From the NCBI RefSeq assembly GCF_000011385.1, contig NC_005125.1, positions 4,526,001 through 4,590,000 on the forward strand: a stretch of 64,000 bases of DNA, in the 5' to 3' direction. The position numbers and the translations under genes are program-made. The notes beneath the pieces were generated by a model. That model was given only the letters and a program-made list of their open reading frames with translations. It had not been told where the DNA came from and did not search any database. Below are positions 33,286-42,185 of this stretch, one piece after another; positions within the stretch are counted from its first letter, which is position 1, and every line of letters starts with the position of its first letter. The DNA is from Gloeobacter violaceus PCC 7421. GTDB lineage: Bacteria > Cyanobacteriota > Cyanobacteriia > Gloeobacterales > Gloeobacteraceae.

Positions 33286-35864
33286 ATCGTCCGCTGCACA
33301 TCCGCCGGGAAGATCACCACCAGATCGCTGCAAGCGGCATTACGCAGGGCATGCTCCACCGCTTCCGCCTCATCGAGAATCGTCTGGAACGGAAATTCGG
33401 GGTTGCGCTGCTTGATGCCTTCGACAATCAGCGACGCCGCCTCGTCGGGAGCCCGGCCGCGCCGGTCGTCGTCCTCTTTGACGATGGCGGCATCGAACAT
33501 GCCCGCGGCCAGGTAGCCCAATTTGCGCAGGTCCTCGTCGCGCCGGTCGCCGGGGCCGCCGATGACGCCGATTTTGCGGGGGTTGTCCATGCGCTCGAGT
33601 ACCTGCTGGATGGCCTCGTAGCCCGCCGGGTTGTGGGCGTAATCGACAATTACCTCAAAACCGTTGACGTCGAAAACGTTGAGCCTCCCCGGCGTCTGGG
33701 CCGGGGAGGGCACGAAGCTGCCCAACCCGGCGCGGATGTCGTCGATTTTGATACCGTGCAAAAAGGCCGCCAGGGTGGCCGCAAGCACGTTCTGGATCAT
33801 GAAGACCGCCCGGCCCGATAGGGTGAGCGGGATATTGACCACCCGCTCGACGCGCAGTTTCCAGGCGCCCTTGAGAATCGAGACGTGGCCTTCTTCGAAT
33901 ACCGCTGCGATGCCGCCGCGGGAGACATGATCCTGGATAAGCGGACTCTGGGGGTCGAGGCTGAAGTACGACACCGGTGCTTTGGCGTCGTGGGCCATGT
34001 CCGCCACCAGCTCGTCGTCGGCGTTGAGCACCACAAAGCCGTCCGGGTGGACCGATTCGGGCACCACCGACTTGACGCGGGCCAGATCTTCGAGGGTCTC
34101 GACGCCCTTGAGCCCCAGGTGATCCGCGGTGACGTTGAGCACCACGGCGATGTCGCACACCGGAAAGCCCAGCCCTTCGCGCAGGATGCCGCCGCGGGCG
34201 GTCTCCATCACGGCCGCTTCGACGGTCGGGTCTTTGAGCACCAGCTTGGCGCTAAAGGGGCCGGTCATGTCGCCCTTCATGACCATCTGGTTCTGGATGT
34301 AGACGCCGTCGGTGGTCGTGAAACCGACCCGCAGGCCGATACCGCGCAGGATGTGGGCAATCAGCCGCGTGGTCGTGGTTTTGCCGTTGGTGCCGGTAAC
34401 GGCAATGATCGGGATGCGCGTCTTGGCACCCGGGGGAAAGAGCATGTCGACCACCGGTTCGGCCACGTTGCGCGGCAGCCCTTCGCTGGGAGCGATGTGC
34501 ATACGAAAACCCGGTGCGGCGTTGACCTCGATCACCGCCCCTCCCACCTCGTTGATGGGCTGGGAGATATCGGGGCAAATCAAGTCGATGCCGCAGATAT
34601 CCAGCCCGATGTTGCGCGAGACGCGCTCGGCCAAAAAGGCGTTGTTGGGGTGCAGCAGGTCGGTGCGGTCGATGGCGGTGCCGCCGGTGCTGAGGTTGGC
34701 GGTGGATTTGAGATAGCAGATTTCGCCCTCCGCCAGCACCGTGTCGAGGGTATGGCCGCGCAGATCCAGAATCCGCTGGGTCATCTCGTCGATGGTGATG
34801 AGCGTGAGCACGTTCTCGTGGCCAAAGCCCCGGCGCGGATCGCGGTTGACCTGATCGATCAGTTCATGGATGCTCTGGCGGCCGTCGCCGGTGATGTGGG
34901 CAGGGACGCGCTCGGCCACGGCCACCACCTGGTGGTTGATCACAAGGATCCGGTAATCCTTGCCGGTGATGTACTGCTCGACGATCACTTCTTTGGAAAA
35001 TTCGCGCGCCGCGTCGTAGGCCGATTGGGCAGTCTTCAGATCGCGGACGTCGACGGTGATGCCCTTGCCGTGGTTGGCATCAAGCGGCTTGAGCACCACC
35101 GGATAGCCGCCCAGCTCCTCGATGGCCTCTTCGAGGTCGGCCAGACGGCGAACGGTGGTGCCCCTGGGGACCGGGATGCCCACCGAGGCGAGCATGCCCT
35201 TGGTGGCGGTTTTGTCGGAGGCAAGCTCGGTGGCGATGATGCTGGTGTTGGTGGTGGTGGTCGCCTGGATACGCTTCTGATGGATGCCGTAGCCCAACTG
35301 CACCAGCGACTTCTCGGATAGGCGAATGTGCGGGATGCCGCGGGTCTGGGCTTCTTCGACAATCGAGGCGGTGCTCGGTCCAAAGCGCACTTCTTCGCGG
35401 ATTTCTTTGAGTTCCTGGATATCCTGCTCCAGTTCGGTATAGGGCTCCCCCGCCACCAGGGTGCGGCAGATGCGCACCGCCGCGCGGGCCGCGTAGCGCC
35501 CGGCCGCCTCCTCGACGTAGGAGAACACGACGTTGTAGACGCCATAGGTGCTCGTCTGGCGGGTGCGGCCAAAGGCGACGTCCATGCCGGCCAAAGTCTG
35601 CAATTCGAGGGCGACGTGCTCGATGACGTGGCCCATCCAGGTACCCTCGGTCACCCGCTCCATGAAGGCGCCGTCGCGACCTTCCGAGCAGCCATGCTGC
35701 ATCAGGCTGGGCATCAGGGCGAGCAACCGGTCGTCAAAGCCGGGGATCAAGTTGGTCGGTTTTTCTTCCAACTCCTCCAGATCCAGCTGCATGACGATCA
35801 GATTGTGGCGCCGGATGCTCCAGTAGTTCGGCCCTCTGAGGGCGTGGGTCTGCAAAATTCTCAT
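33234..35864 (-). CDS. cphA: Cyanophycin synthetase
   Basis: 876 residues, the normal length of CphA1. The N-terminal domain starts MRILQTHALRGPNYWSIRRH. The ATP-grasp half contains GGYPVVLKPLDANHGKGITV and GGAVIEVNAAPGFRMHIAPS. The Mur-ligase-like half has the P-loop AVTGTNGKTTTTRLIAH near residue 493, VMETARGGILREGLGF and VDYAHNPAGYEAI. The enzyme builds the Asp backbone and adds Arg side chains to make cyanophycin, a nitrogen store. cphB (cyanophycinase), which usually lies next to cphA, is not present here; sodB is divergent instead. The start is well defined, since the upstream frame lacks homology. Confidence 0.97.
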   Translation of the reverse strand: MRILQTHALRGPNYWSIRRHNLIVMQLDLEELEEKPTNLIPGFDDRLLALMPSLMQHGCSEGRDGAFMERVTEGTWMGHVIEHVALELQTLAGMDVAFGRTRQTSTYGVYNVVFSYVEEAAGRYAARAAVRICRTLVAGEPYTELEQDIQELKEIREEVRFGPSTASIVEEAQTRGIPHIRLSEKSLVQLGYGIHQKRIQATTTTNTSIIATELASDKTATKGMLASVGIPVPRGTTVRRLADLEEAIEELGGYPVVLKPLDANHGKGITVDVRDLKTAQSAYDAAREFSKEVIVEQYITGKDYRILVINHQVVAVAERVPAHITGDGRQSIHELIDQVNRDPRRGFGHENVLTLITIDEMTQRILDLRGHTLDTVLAEGEICYLKSTANLSTGGTAIDRTDLLHPNNAFLAERVSRNIGLDICGIDLICPDISQPINEVGGAVIEVNAAPGFRMHIAPSEGLPRNVAEPVVDMLFPPGAKTRIPIIAVTGTNGKTTTTRLIAHILRGIGLRVGFTTTDGVYIQNQMVMKGDMTGPFSAKLVLKDPTVEAAVMETARGGILREGLGFPVCDIAVVLNVTADHLGLKGVETLEDLARVKSVVPESVHPDGFVVLNADDELVADMAHDAKAPVSYFSLDPQSPLIQDHVSRGGIAAVFEEGHVSILKGAWKLRVERVVNIPLTLSGRAVFMIQNVLAATLAAFLHGIKIDDIRAGLGSFVPSPAQTPGRLNVFDVNGFEVIVDYAHNPAGYEAIQQVLERMDNPRKIGVIGGPGDRRDEDLRKLGYLAAGMFDAAIVKEDDDRRGRAPDEAASLIVEGIKQRNPEFPFQTILDEAEAVEHALRNAACSDLVVIFPADVQRTIQIISRVKEESDPVRLP

Positions 35865-36037
35865 AAAGTCCCGTGCAAGGTACCGCCGTATGGCTACCGT
35901 GAACCAGCATAGCGCTTCTACCCGGACGGTTGAGAAGCGGGTCCGGCCAGCCGTGCACAGCACTGACCAAAGCGGAACCGGCGTGTTATTAGATCTTAGG
36001 AGGAATGCCGAACCCATTGGCAATTAGAGAGGACCCC

Positions 36038-36649
36038 ATGGCTCATACACTCCCGCCGCTGCCCTACGACGAGAACGCTCTCGCTCCGTACGTTTCGGCT
36101 CAGACTTTGAGCTTCCATTACGGCAAGCACCACACCGGCTATCTCAACAACATGAACAAGGCGATCGCCGGCACCGAGCTGGAGTCGCTGTCGCTGGTGG
36201 ACCTCATCCGTACCGCCGCCAAAAATGCCGAACAAAAGACGTTGTTCAACAACGCCGCCCAGGTCTGGAACCATACGTTCTACTGGAACAGCATGCGCCC
36301 CGGCGGCGGCGGCGAGCCGGGCGGGACGCTGGGCGAGATGATCAAAGATGCCTTCGGCAGCTACGACGAATTCAAGAAGCAGTTCGTCACCGCCGGTACC
36401 ACCCAGTTCGGCAGCGGCTACGCCTGGTTGGTCAAAGACGGTGAGAAGCTGGTGGTCACCAAGACCCCCAACGCCGAGACCCCCATCACCGACGAGAGCA
36501 AGCTGCCGCTGCTCAACATGGACGTCTGGGAGCACGCCTACTACCTCGACTACCAGAACCTGCGCCCCGACTACGAGAACGCCTTCGCCGACAATCTGAT
36601 CAATTGGGAGTTTGCCGAGAAGAACCTGGAGCGCGTCTTCGCGGGTTGA
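36038..36649 (+). CDS. sodB: Superoxide dismutase, iron type
   Basis: 203 residues starting MAHTLPPLPYDENALAPYVS. Metal ligands are visible: His in LSFHYGKHHTGYL, His in AAQVWNHTFYWNSM, and Asp/His in LLNMDVWEHAYYLDYQN. The Gln in FNNAAQVWNH is the position that favours the Fe form over Mn. There is no signal peptide, so it is cytoplasmic, where it converts superoxide to peroxide and oxygen. GAGAGGA lies just upstream as a ribosome-binding site. It is divergent from cphA and 106 bases ahead of bioB. Confidence 0.96.
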   Translation: MAHTLPPLPYDENALAPYVSAQTLSFHYGKHHTGYLNNMNKAIAGTELESLSLVDLIRTAAKNAEQKTLFNNAAQVWNHTFYWNSMRPGGGGEPGGTLGEMIKDAFGSYDEFKKQFVTAGTTQFGSGYAWLVKDGEKLVVTKTPNAETPITDESKLPLLNMDVWEHAYYLDYQNLRPDYENAFADNLINWEFAEKNLERVFAG

Positions 36650-36755
36650 TCGCCTTGAGCATTTTTCACGCGGCCCGCAACCACCCAATCCTGGGCGGCG
36701 GCGGGTCGTTTGCTTTGGATAGGGACGTGCGATCGGGTAGGCTGTTGCTGCTCCG

Positions 36756-37712
36756 ATGTGCCGTGCGCCGATGCCCTCGACCGTCTCCGAGATTTCGCGG
36801 ATCTATCACCAGCCGCTGCCCGATTTGCTCTTCGAAGCCCAGCGCGTCCACCGTGCCCACCATGATCCGCGCGAAGTGCAGCTTTGTACCCTCAGCAACA
36901 TCAAAACCGGTCTGTGCCCCGAAAATTGTGGCTACTGCTCCCAGAGCGTTCACCACAAAAGCGGCCTGGCAGCCCAGGAACTCAGTTCCCTCGACGCGGT
37001 AATGGCCGAGGCGCAGGCAGCCAAGGCGGCGGGTTCGACTCGATTTTGCATGGGGGCTGCCTGGCGAGAAATCAAAGACGGTCCGCCGTTCGAGCGGGTG
37101 TTGGAGATGGTGCGCTCGGTGGCGGCACTGGACATGGAAGTCTGCTGCACCCTCGGTATGGTCAAACCGCATCAGGCCGAACGCCTGAAGCAGGCAGGAC
37201 TCACCGCCTACAACCACAATCTCGACACCGGCCCCGGCTACTACCCGCAGGTGGTGACCACCCGCACCTACAAGGACCGGCTCGAAACGATCCGGGCGGT
37301 GGGTGCGGCGGGTATTTCTGTGTGCTGCGGCGGCATCCTGGGCATGGGTGAATCGCTCACAGACCGCTTCGAGCTACTCGAATCGCTCGGCAGCCTCGAC
37401 CCAACTCCCGAGTCGATCCCGATCAACTGCCTAGTACCGGTGGCGGGCACCCCTCTGGCCGACTCGTCGCCCGTCGAACCGCTCGACCTGGTGCGGATGG
37501 TTGCCACGACCCGTATTCTTTTTCCAGATGCCATGGTGCGCCTTTCGGCAGGGCGCCTGCAGATGAGCGAGGAACTGCAGGCCCTTTGCTTCCTGGCCGG
37601 GGCCAATTCGATATTTACCGGCCCGAAACTGCTCACCACCCCCAACCCCGAGCACTCCCACGATCAGAAGCTGCTTGAAAAATTGGGTATGGAGCCAAAG
37701 ACGACCCAGTGA
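36756..37712 (+). CDS. bioB: Biotin synthase
   Basis: 318 residues. The radical-SAM cluster is CPENCGYC near residue 53, followed by SVHHKSG; AGLTAYNHNLDTGPGYYP, GGILGMGESLTDR, NCLVPVAGTPL and VRLSAGRLQMSEELQ supply the 2Fe-2S ligands, including the conserved Arg. BioB inserts sulfur into dethiobiotin. ATG 36756 and ATG 36771 are both possible starts; the first gives five extra residues. No other bio gene is adjacent. The gene is followed by the AT-rich GTPase/membrane pair on the opposite strand, so it ends the conserved block. Confidence 0.96.
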   Translation: MCRAPMPSTVSEISRIYHQPLPDLLFEAQRVHRAHHDPREVQLCTLSNIKTGLCPENCGYCSQSVHHKSGLAAQELSSLDAVMAEAQAAKAAGSTRFCMGAAWREIKDGPPFERVLEMVRSVAALDMEVCCTLGMVKPHQAERLKQAGLTAYNHNLDTGPGYYPQVVTTRTYKDRLETIRAVGAAGISVCCGGILGMGESLTDRFELLESLGSLDPTPESIPINCLVPVAGTPLADSSPVEPLDLVRMVATTRILFPDAMVRLSAGRLQMSEELQALCFLAGANSIFTGPKLLTTPNPEHSHDQKLLEKLGMEPKTTQ

Positions 37713-37752
37713 ACATCAATATTTTGCTTTGTGATTGCGCTAGGAAAACCTA

Positions 37753-38361
37753 TTAGTTCTTCCAGCTTTTTTCCCTTGAGTTGCTTGTTTGAGAACTGCG
37801 TCCAACGAATGCAGCAATTATCCATCCGAACAAAGCACTAAGTGTTAAATCCCCAGTGGCTAGTTCCCCATAGGCATCAGTTTCATATCTTGAAACGCTT
37901 AATCTGAACCACGCACGATTCAGCGCAGACCATTCCTCTTGCTTTGCTACTGCATGTTCAATTTCGCGTAAAAGCTCTAGTACTTCACCCATAGCACGGC
38001 GATCCATGTATATCTGTCTTTTCAAGGAATCAAGCCCCATAGCCCCGCGAAGCAATTGCTTACCAATTTCTGCTACAGCTGTTGCAGCGATGAAAACTAG
38101 AAATAAAGTCAGTTGCTCAGATGGTGAGCTTAACGCTTGTAAACTTAGCGCTTTTGGATCGAGCTCCTTCACTAGCAAAAAAGCAGATATAATTACCAGC
38201 CAATAGAGGCCGTTGAGTAACGCCGTACTGTTCGATAGCTTCCTGCTGTTTTCACGCAAATCTTTCTGTATTTTTTCAACCAGATCTAAAAGTTGTCCTA
38301 CTTCGCTGCGCTCGTAAAACTCTTTATCTGGTGCATTGCCTCCCTCTGTAAATTTATTCAT
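37753..38361 (-). CDS. Membrane protein paired with a GTPase, function unknown
   Basis: 202 residues. An N-terminal helical, charged segment (EVGQLLDLVEKIQKDLREN) precedes two hydrophobic segments (LNGLYWLVIISAFLLV and LTLFLVFIAATAVAEIG). A central helix with basic residues and a possible third hydrophobic stretch near the C-terminus (LSALFGWIIAAFVG) follow. I do not recognise a family. Its ATG overlaps the end of the GTPase gene by eight bases, so the two are translated together. Base composition is much lower in GC than the surrounding bioB and PRC-barrel genes, suggesting transfer. A membrane effector controlled by the GTPase is one inference. Confidence 0.65.
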   Translation of the reverse strand: MNKFTEGGNAPDKEFYERSEVGQLLDLVEKIQKDLRENSRKLSNSTALLNGLYWLVIISAFLLVKELDPKALSLQALSSPSEQLTLFLVFIAATAVAEIGKQLLRGAMGLDSLKRQIYMDRRAMGEVLELLREIEHAVAKQEEWSALNRAWFRLSVSRYETDAYGELATGDLTLSALFGWIIAAFVGRSSQTSNSREKSWKN

Positions 38362-39220
38362 TTATTGAACGGCTTGAGCAGCACATTGATGGAAGGTATA
38401 CAAATGCAGCTTCAAAATGATCGCGCTGTTCTCCCTTGAGCACGGAGCCTTGTGTTTGATTGTTCCAAGTGAAATCTTCCAGCCAACCGCATACTGGCAA
38501 GGCACTCCACGTGAAATTATCACTCCCGACTCGATGCTGAAGTTCGTGTAGAGTTTTTACGAATTGGCTATTGCCATAGGGTGAGTAATATTTTGCTGCC
38601 TCAACAGCAAAGTTATAGAATAGGTCGACTTTTGTTACAGCTACTACCATCCATGTTGGTTTTTGATTGCGCCTAATGGAGGAACGAAGAAGCTCGCAAA
38701 CTCCCTTTAAATCATGAAGTTCAGAAGATAATTGGAGTTCGCGATATCTCTCAAGGGTGTCTACATTTTGGTCTTCTATTAAAGAAGCTTTGGCGAGCTC
38801 ATTTCGGATTGAAGCAAAACCGTTTGCGACCACATAGACTACTCCATCTACCTTTGTTTCCTCCAAAAAAAGCTCACTTTCCAACATATAGCGGGTCTCT
38901 TTGCCTGGTATCACTCGCAATACCAGTCTCCCTTCCCTGCCTTCCTCAATTTTCGTAGAGGTCATCGGAGGAGAGTAGCCCCTGTCGTAAGCTTTACCAG
39001 TCACATAATCCAGAAGGACTGTTTTCCCAACTCCCTTCATGCCCAAAAAGACAATCGTTTTTCTCCCAAAAAGTTCAGAAACTTTTTTGAAAACAGTTTG
39101 AATATCTTTGCGACGTTTGTAGAGTTCTGATGCGGTCGGCAAAATCCAATCTGGCACTTCAGATATCCTGGTAAGCGCGCCGCCTGGATCAACGGGAAGA
39201 CTGGAGGACATATTGCTCAC
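38354..39220 (-). CDS. Ras/Arf-like P-loop GTPase of accessory two-gene unit
   Basis: 288 residues. A P-loop GMKGVGKT lies near residue 59 (FGRKTIVFLGMKGVGKTVLL). The G4 motif reads VAVTKVD near 195, and TWSALPV near 240 could be G5. The expected DxxG of G3 is replaced by RVIPGKETR, a noncanonical sequence lacking the Asp, which implies unusual catalysis or a switch that binds without fast hydrolysis. There is no transmembrane segment. The gene is AT-rich and shares an eight-base overlap with the membrane protein downstream. Similar GTPase/membrane pairs occur among bacterial conflict genes, but no specific family is claimed. The start has GAGTGAG upstream. Confidence 0.7.
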   Translation of the reverse strand: MSNMSSSLPVDPGGALTRISEVPDWILPTASELYKRRKDIQTVFKKVSELFGRKTIVFLGMKGVGKTVLLDYVTGKAYDRGYSPPMTSTKIEEGREGRLVLRVIPGKETRYMLESELFLEETKVDGVVYVVANGFASIRNELAKASLIEDQNVDTLERYRELQLSSELHDLKGVCELLRSSIRRNQKPTWMVVAVTKVDLFYNFAVEAAKYYSPYGNSQFVKTLHELQHRVGSDNFTWSALPVCGWLEDFTWNNQTQGSVLKGEQRDHFEAAFVYLPSMCCSSRSINE

Positions 39221-39427
39221 TCTTCAAACTTGAATCGCCGACTGAATCTATTGTCACTTTGGTATGATGCTACTCTAAAAAGCTAATCCTAGATTCACTC
39301 CTTACTTTATATTTTGAGAAATGTCTTCTCGACTCTTGTTTGCGATGCGTGAAGGCATTCTGCCACAGCACAAGTCGCCACTCCCCGGCAAGTGTGGGTA
39401 GAGGTAGCAGTAGTCCCAAAACGCAAG

Positions 39428-39458
39428 CAGACCGGCTGACTTCTAGGCAGCCGGTCTG
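39428..39458. terminator. Hairpin downstream of the PRC-barrel gene
   Basis: CAGACCGGCTG (39428-39438) and CAGCCGGTCTG (39448-39458) form a perfect 11-base stem with a nine-base loop, 19 bases past the stop of the minus-strand PRC-barrel gene. On that strand CTTGCGTTTTGGG follows, a weak T-run. The 180 bases between it and the GTPase start hold no other feature I can support. Confidence 0.65.
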
Positions 39459-39476
39459 TACTTCTGTACCAGTACG

Positions 39477-40268
39477 CTAGAGCCCCAACGCGGGGGTGCC
39501 TTCGTCGGGCCGCTCAGCGTCCGCGCTGTGCATGACTCGCGCCACCTGCTGATCGCGCAGGTAGTACTCCTCACCGGTTCTGACAAGCGCGTCAAGCGAC
39601 ACCAGCACATCGTGGCCGCCGCCGAACAAACTGAAGAAGCCACCGGGCTGGGCATCGCCGCCGTAGCGGATCTTCAGCAGCTTCGGCTCACCGGTGGACA
39701 GATCACAGTAGACCTCTTCGATGGTGCCGAACTGTTCGTTGTTACCCGGTTCGTACAGGCGGTGACCCTTGAGGTCCGTGATCTTGCCCTGGTGCGCATC
39801 GACGGTGTTGCTGGTCACCCGGCGCCCGCCGTAGTCGCCCACGTTGCCGGCGAAATTGCCGCCCGGCAGACCGGTACCGCCGCCAATCGCTTCTTTGATG
39901 CCCGTACCCGGACCCTCGGCGTAGCCGTAGGGAGGAGCAAGGATGCCTTCGAGAAAGGCTTGGCCGTCGCCGGGGACGAGGCGACCCTGCATTTTCGTCT
40001 CGTCTTTGGGCATGTCCAGAAAGAAGCGACCGTCGCTGCGGGCGGTGAGTTTGCCTACGGGCACCAGAAATTCTTTGCTGCCCAATCCCAGGAAGCCGCC
40101 GCCGAGGTTGGCTTCAATGTAGATGTCGTTGGCATCGTTGACGTTGACGAAGACCTTGTCGACGCTGCCGAGCTTCTCGTCGTCGGCGTTGATCAGGCTT
40201 TGATTATCAAAACGCTCGGCGATGGCCGAATCGCCGTATGTACTATCATCGGCTCTGATGAAAAGCAT
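39477..40268 (-). CDS. PRC-barrel domain protein (two barrels)
   Basis: 263 residues. The N-terminal region has NADDEKLGSVDKVFVNVND and LGSKEFLVPVGKL, and the C-terminal region has LKGHRLYEPGNNEQFGTIEE, VYCDLSTGEPKLLKIRYGG and HDVLVSLDALVR, consistent with two PRC-barrel folds joined by a Gly-rich linker. PRC-barrels occur in photosynthetic reaction centre H subunits and RimM, and stand-alone forms bind proteins or RNA. No signal or membrane segment is present. It is monocistronic, with a hairpin terminator, and divergent from the Nudix gene. Confidence 0.75.
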   Translation of the reverse strand: MLFIRADDSTYGDSAIAERFDNQSLINADDEKLGSVDKVFVNVNDANDIYIEANLGGGFLGLGSKEFLVPVGKLTARSDGRFFLDMPKDETKMQGRLVPGDGQAFLEGILAPPYGYAEGPGTGIKEAIGGGTGLPGGNFAGNVGDYGGRRVTSNTVDAHQGKITDLKGHRLYEPGNNEQFGTIEEVYCDLSTGEPKLLKIRYGGDAQPGGFFSLFGGGHDVLVSLDALVRTGEEYYLRDQQVARVMHSADAERPDEGTPALGL

Positions 40269-40337
40269 TACTTGTCCCCTTGATTTTCGGAGTCACGCTG
40301 TCGAACGCGAATCGATGGATATCGGCGCCGACTTGAC

Positions 40338-40913
40338 TTGAGAATAGCTTGGGAAATTCTCTTTGAGCTTCCCTCCCAGGGCAGACTTCGGGAGTTGTTA
40401 GACTGGAGCCCGAAAAGCTTCTGTGGGGGTCATTTGGTTGGGACTGCCGCAAAACCGGGCCGAATCTCGACGTTCTGGTACATCGCCCGCACCGTACTCG
40501 GTCTGTTGTTCAGCCGGCCGCTGGTCGGCGTGCGCGCCATTCCCCGTTTGCCCGACGGGCGGTTGGTGCTGGTCAAGCAGCACCGGGGCGGTTGGGTTCT
40601 GCCCGGGGGACTGATCGACACCAACGAAAAAGTGCAGACGGCGCTTGTGCGCGAGGTGCTCGAAGAGTGCGGCCTTCGGGTACGCGGCTTTGGACGTCTC
40701 ACGGGGGTCTACTCGGACCCGAAGCGCGACCCGCGCTTTCATAGTCTGTGTATCGTCATGGAAGTGTTCGTTGAAGGTGAGATGCGTCCTCGCGACGTGA
40801 TGGAAATCGAAAGGGCGGCAGCTTTTGCCCTCGAAGCGCTGCCCGAAGGGTTGACCGGCGATTGCCGCGAGCAAATCGAACATTATCTGGCCGGTGCCGT
40901 CGTGGTGGATTGA
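40338..40913 (+). CDS. Nudix hydrolase
   Basis: Up to 191 residues from a TTG; the true start is unclear and may lie 25-45 codons further in. The Nudix box is complete: GGLIDTNEKVQTALVREV followed by LEECG, i.e. GX5EX7REVXEEXG, so the Mg-binding Glu residues are intact. Nearby RLPDGRLVLVKQHRGGWVLP forms the preceding strands. Nudix enzymes cleave nucleoside diphosphates linked to other groups, and substrate cannot be read from sequence. It is followed seven bases later by a DUF423 membrane protein, suggesting an operon. Confidence 0.85.
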   Translation: MRIAWEILFELPSQGRLRELLDWSPKSFCGGHLVGTAAKPGRISTFWYIARTVLGLLFSRPLVGVRAIPRLPDGRLVLVKQHRGGWVLPGGLIDTNEKVQTALVREVLEECGLRVRGFGRLTGVYSDPKRDPRFHSLCIVMEVFVEGEMRPRDVMEIERAAAFALEALPEGLTGDCREQIEHYLAGAVVVD

Positions 40914-40920
40914 ATTGCCG

Positions 40921-41298
40921 ATGTTTCGCCTCTTTTTGACCACCGCCGCCGTGCTTGCGGGTCTGGCGGTCGCCCTCGGAGCCTTTGGCACCCACGCCCT
41001 GCGCGATCGGCTCGATGCGCGGGCCATCGAAATTTTCGAGACCGCCGCGCGTTACCAGATCCTCCACGCCCTGGCGCTGGCGTTGGTGGCGGTGCTGGTG
41101 AACCGCTTCGACCCACCCCCGGCGCTGTTGGTCGCAAGCGGTGCGGCTTTCATTGCCGGGATCTTGATATTCTCCGGCAGCTTGTATGCTTTGAGCTGGA
41201 GCGGCATCCGCGTTTTGGGGGCGGTCACCCCCTTCGGCGGCGGCGCGTTGATCGTAGGCTGGATCTGCCTGGCCCTATTCAGCGCCAACTTAAAGTGA
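40921..41298 (+). CDS. DUF423 family small membrane protein
   Basis: 125 residues, beginning MFRLFLTTAAVLAGLAVALG and continuing AFGTHALRDRLDARAIEIFE and ARYQILHALALALVAVL, the signature of the YgdD/DUF423 family. Four membrane helices are predicted by eye. ATG 40921 is chosen because the family signature starts at once. It follows the Nudix gene after seven bases. Function of the family is unknown. Confidence 0.88.
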   Translation: MFRLFLTTAAVLAGLAVALGAFGTHALRDRLDARAIEIFETAARYQILHALALALVAVLVNRFDPPPALLVASGAAFIAGILIFSGSLYALSWSGIRVLGAVTPFGGGALIVGWICLALFSANLK

Positions 41299-41338
41299 CC
41301 GTGCGCTGCTGACCACCCGACACCGGAACCTACCCACT

Positions 41339-42136
41339 ATGTGCCGCCTACTTGCCTACCAGGGAGCACCCGTCGCCCTCGCCGATCTGATCGAAAAACC
41401 CGAACATTCGCTTTGCGTGCAGAGCTACCAGCCCAAGGAAATGACCTCCGGCCTGCTCAACGCCGACGGTTTTGGTTTCGGCTGGTACGACCCGGCGCGC
41501 GACAGTCGGCCGTTTCGTTTTCGCAGCACCCAGCCCATCTGGGCCGACGCCAACCTGGGATCGCTCGGCCGCTACGTCCACTCGAGCTGTGTGCTCGCCA
41601 ACGTCAGAAGCGCCACCCCCGGCCTGGCCGTCGACTTGAGCAACTGCCAGCCCTTCGCCTTCGAGCGCATCCTGGGCCTGCACAACGGATTCATTCAGAA
41701 CTTTCGCCAGACCCTTTACCGCCCCATCCGCGACAGCCTGGACGATCCATTCTACAAAGCGATCGACGGCAGCACCGACTCCGAACATGTCTTTGCCTTT
41801 GTGCTCAACACCTGGGAGCGTCAAGGCGGCACCCTCGAAGACGCCCTTACCGAATCGATCCGCACCCTGGCTGTTTGGGCCGCCAAAGAGTCCGTGTCGG
41901 TATCTTTGAATTTGATCTTCGCCGATGGCGAGCGGCTGGTAGCTTCGCGTTACGCCAATCGCCCGGAGGCACCCACGTTGTACTGGCTGGCAGACGACCC
42001 TACTTTCCCGGAAGCGACGATCATTGCTTCCGAACCGCTGTTTGCCTCTAGAGGGTGGCAGTGCGTACCGCCTGGAAGCGTTCTCACAGTTGATGCTGAG
42101 TCGAAGATAAGTGTGCAGCCTATCGAGATGTCATAG
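41339..42136 (+). CDS. Class II glutamine amidotransferase (EgtC/YafJ-like)
   Basis: 265 residues beginning MCRLLAYQGAPVALADLIEK; Cys2 would be the catalytic nucleophile after Met removal. Further family features are LLNADGFGFGWYD, SSCVLANVRSATPG, NCQPFAFERILGLHNGFIQN and GSTDSEHVFAFVL. Homologues include EgtC, which removes glutamate from gamma-glutamyl-hercynylcysteine sulfoxide in ergothioneine synthesis, and YafJ of unknown role. EgtB/EgtD are not in the window, so the pathway assignment is open. This is the last conserved gene before the CARF/RAMP remnant. A weak hairpin (AGCGGC/GCCGCT, about 42149-42170) follows the stop. Confidence 0.85.
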   Translation: MCRLLAYQGAPVALADLIEKPEHSLCVQSYQPKEMTSGLLNADGFGFGWYDPARDSRPFRFRSTQPIWADANLGSLGRYVHSSCVLANVRSATPGLAVDLSNCQPFAFERILGLHNGFIQNFRQTLYRPIRDSLDDPFYKAIDGSTDSEHVFAFVLNTWERQGGTLEDALTESIRTLAVWAAKESVSVSLNLIFADGERLVASRYANRPEAPTLYWLADDPTFPEATIIASEPLFASRGWQCVPPGSVLTVDAESKISVQPIEMS

Positions 42137-42185
42137 AATTCCTAAATAAGCGGCAGCAGGACGAGCCGCTTGAAGGTATATCCAA

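Noticed and set aside
33885-35321. Long open frame antisense to cphA
   Set aside because: It is an open mirror frame in GC-rich coding DNA; the minus strand encodes an unmistakable cyanophycin synthetase across the same bases.
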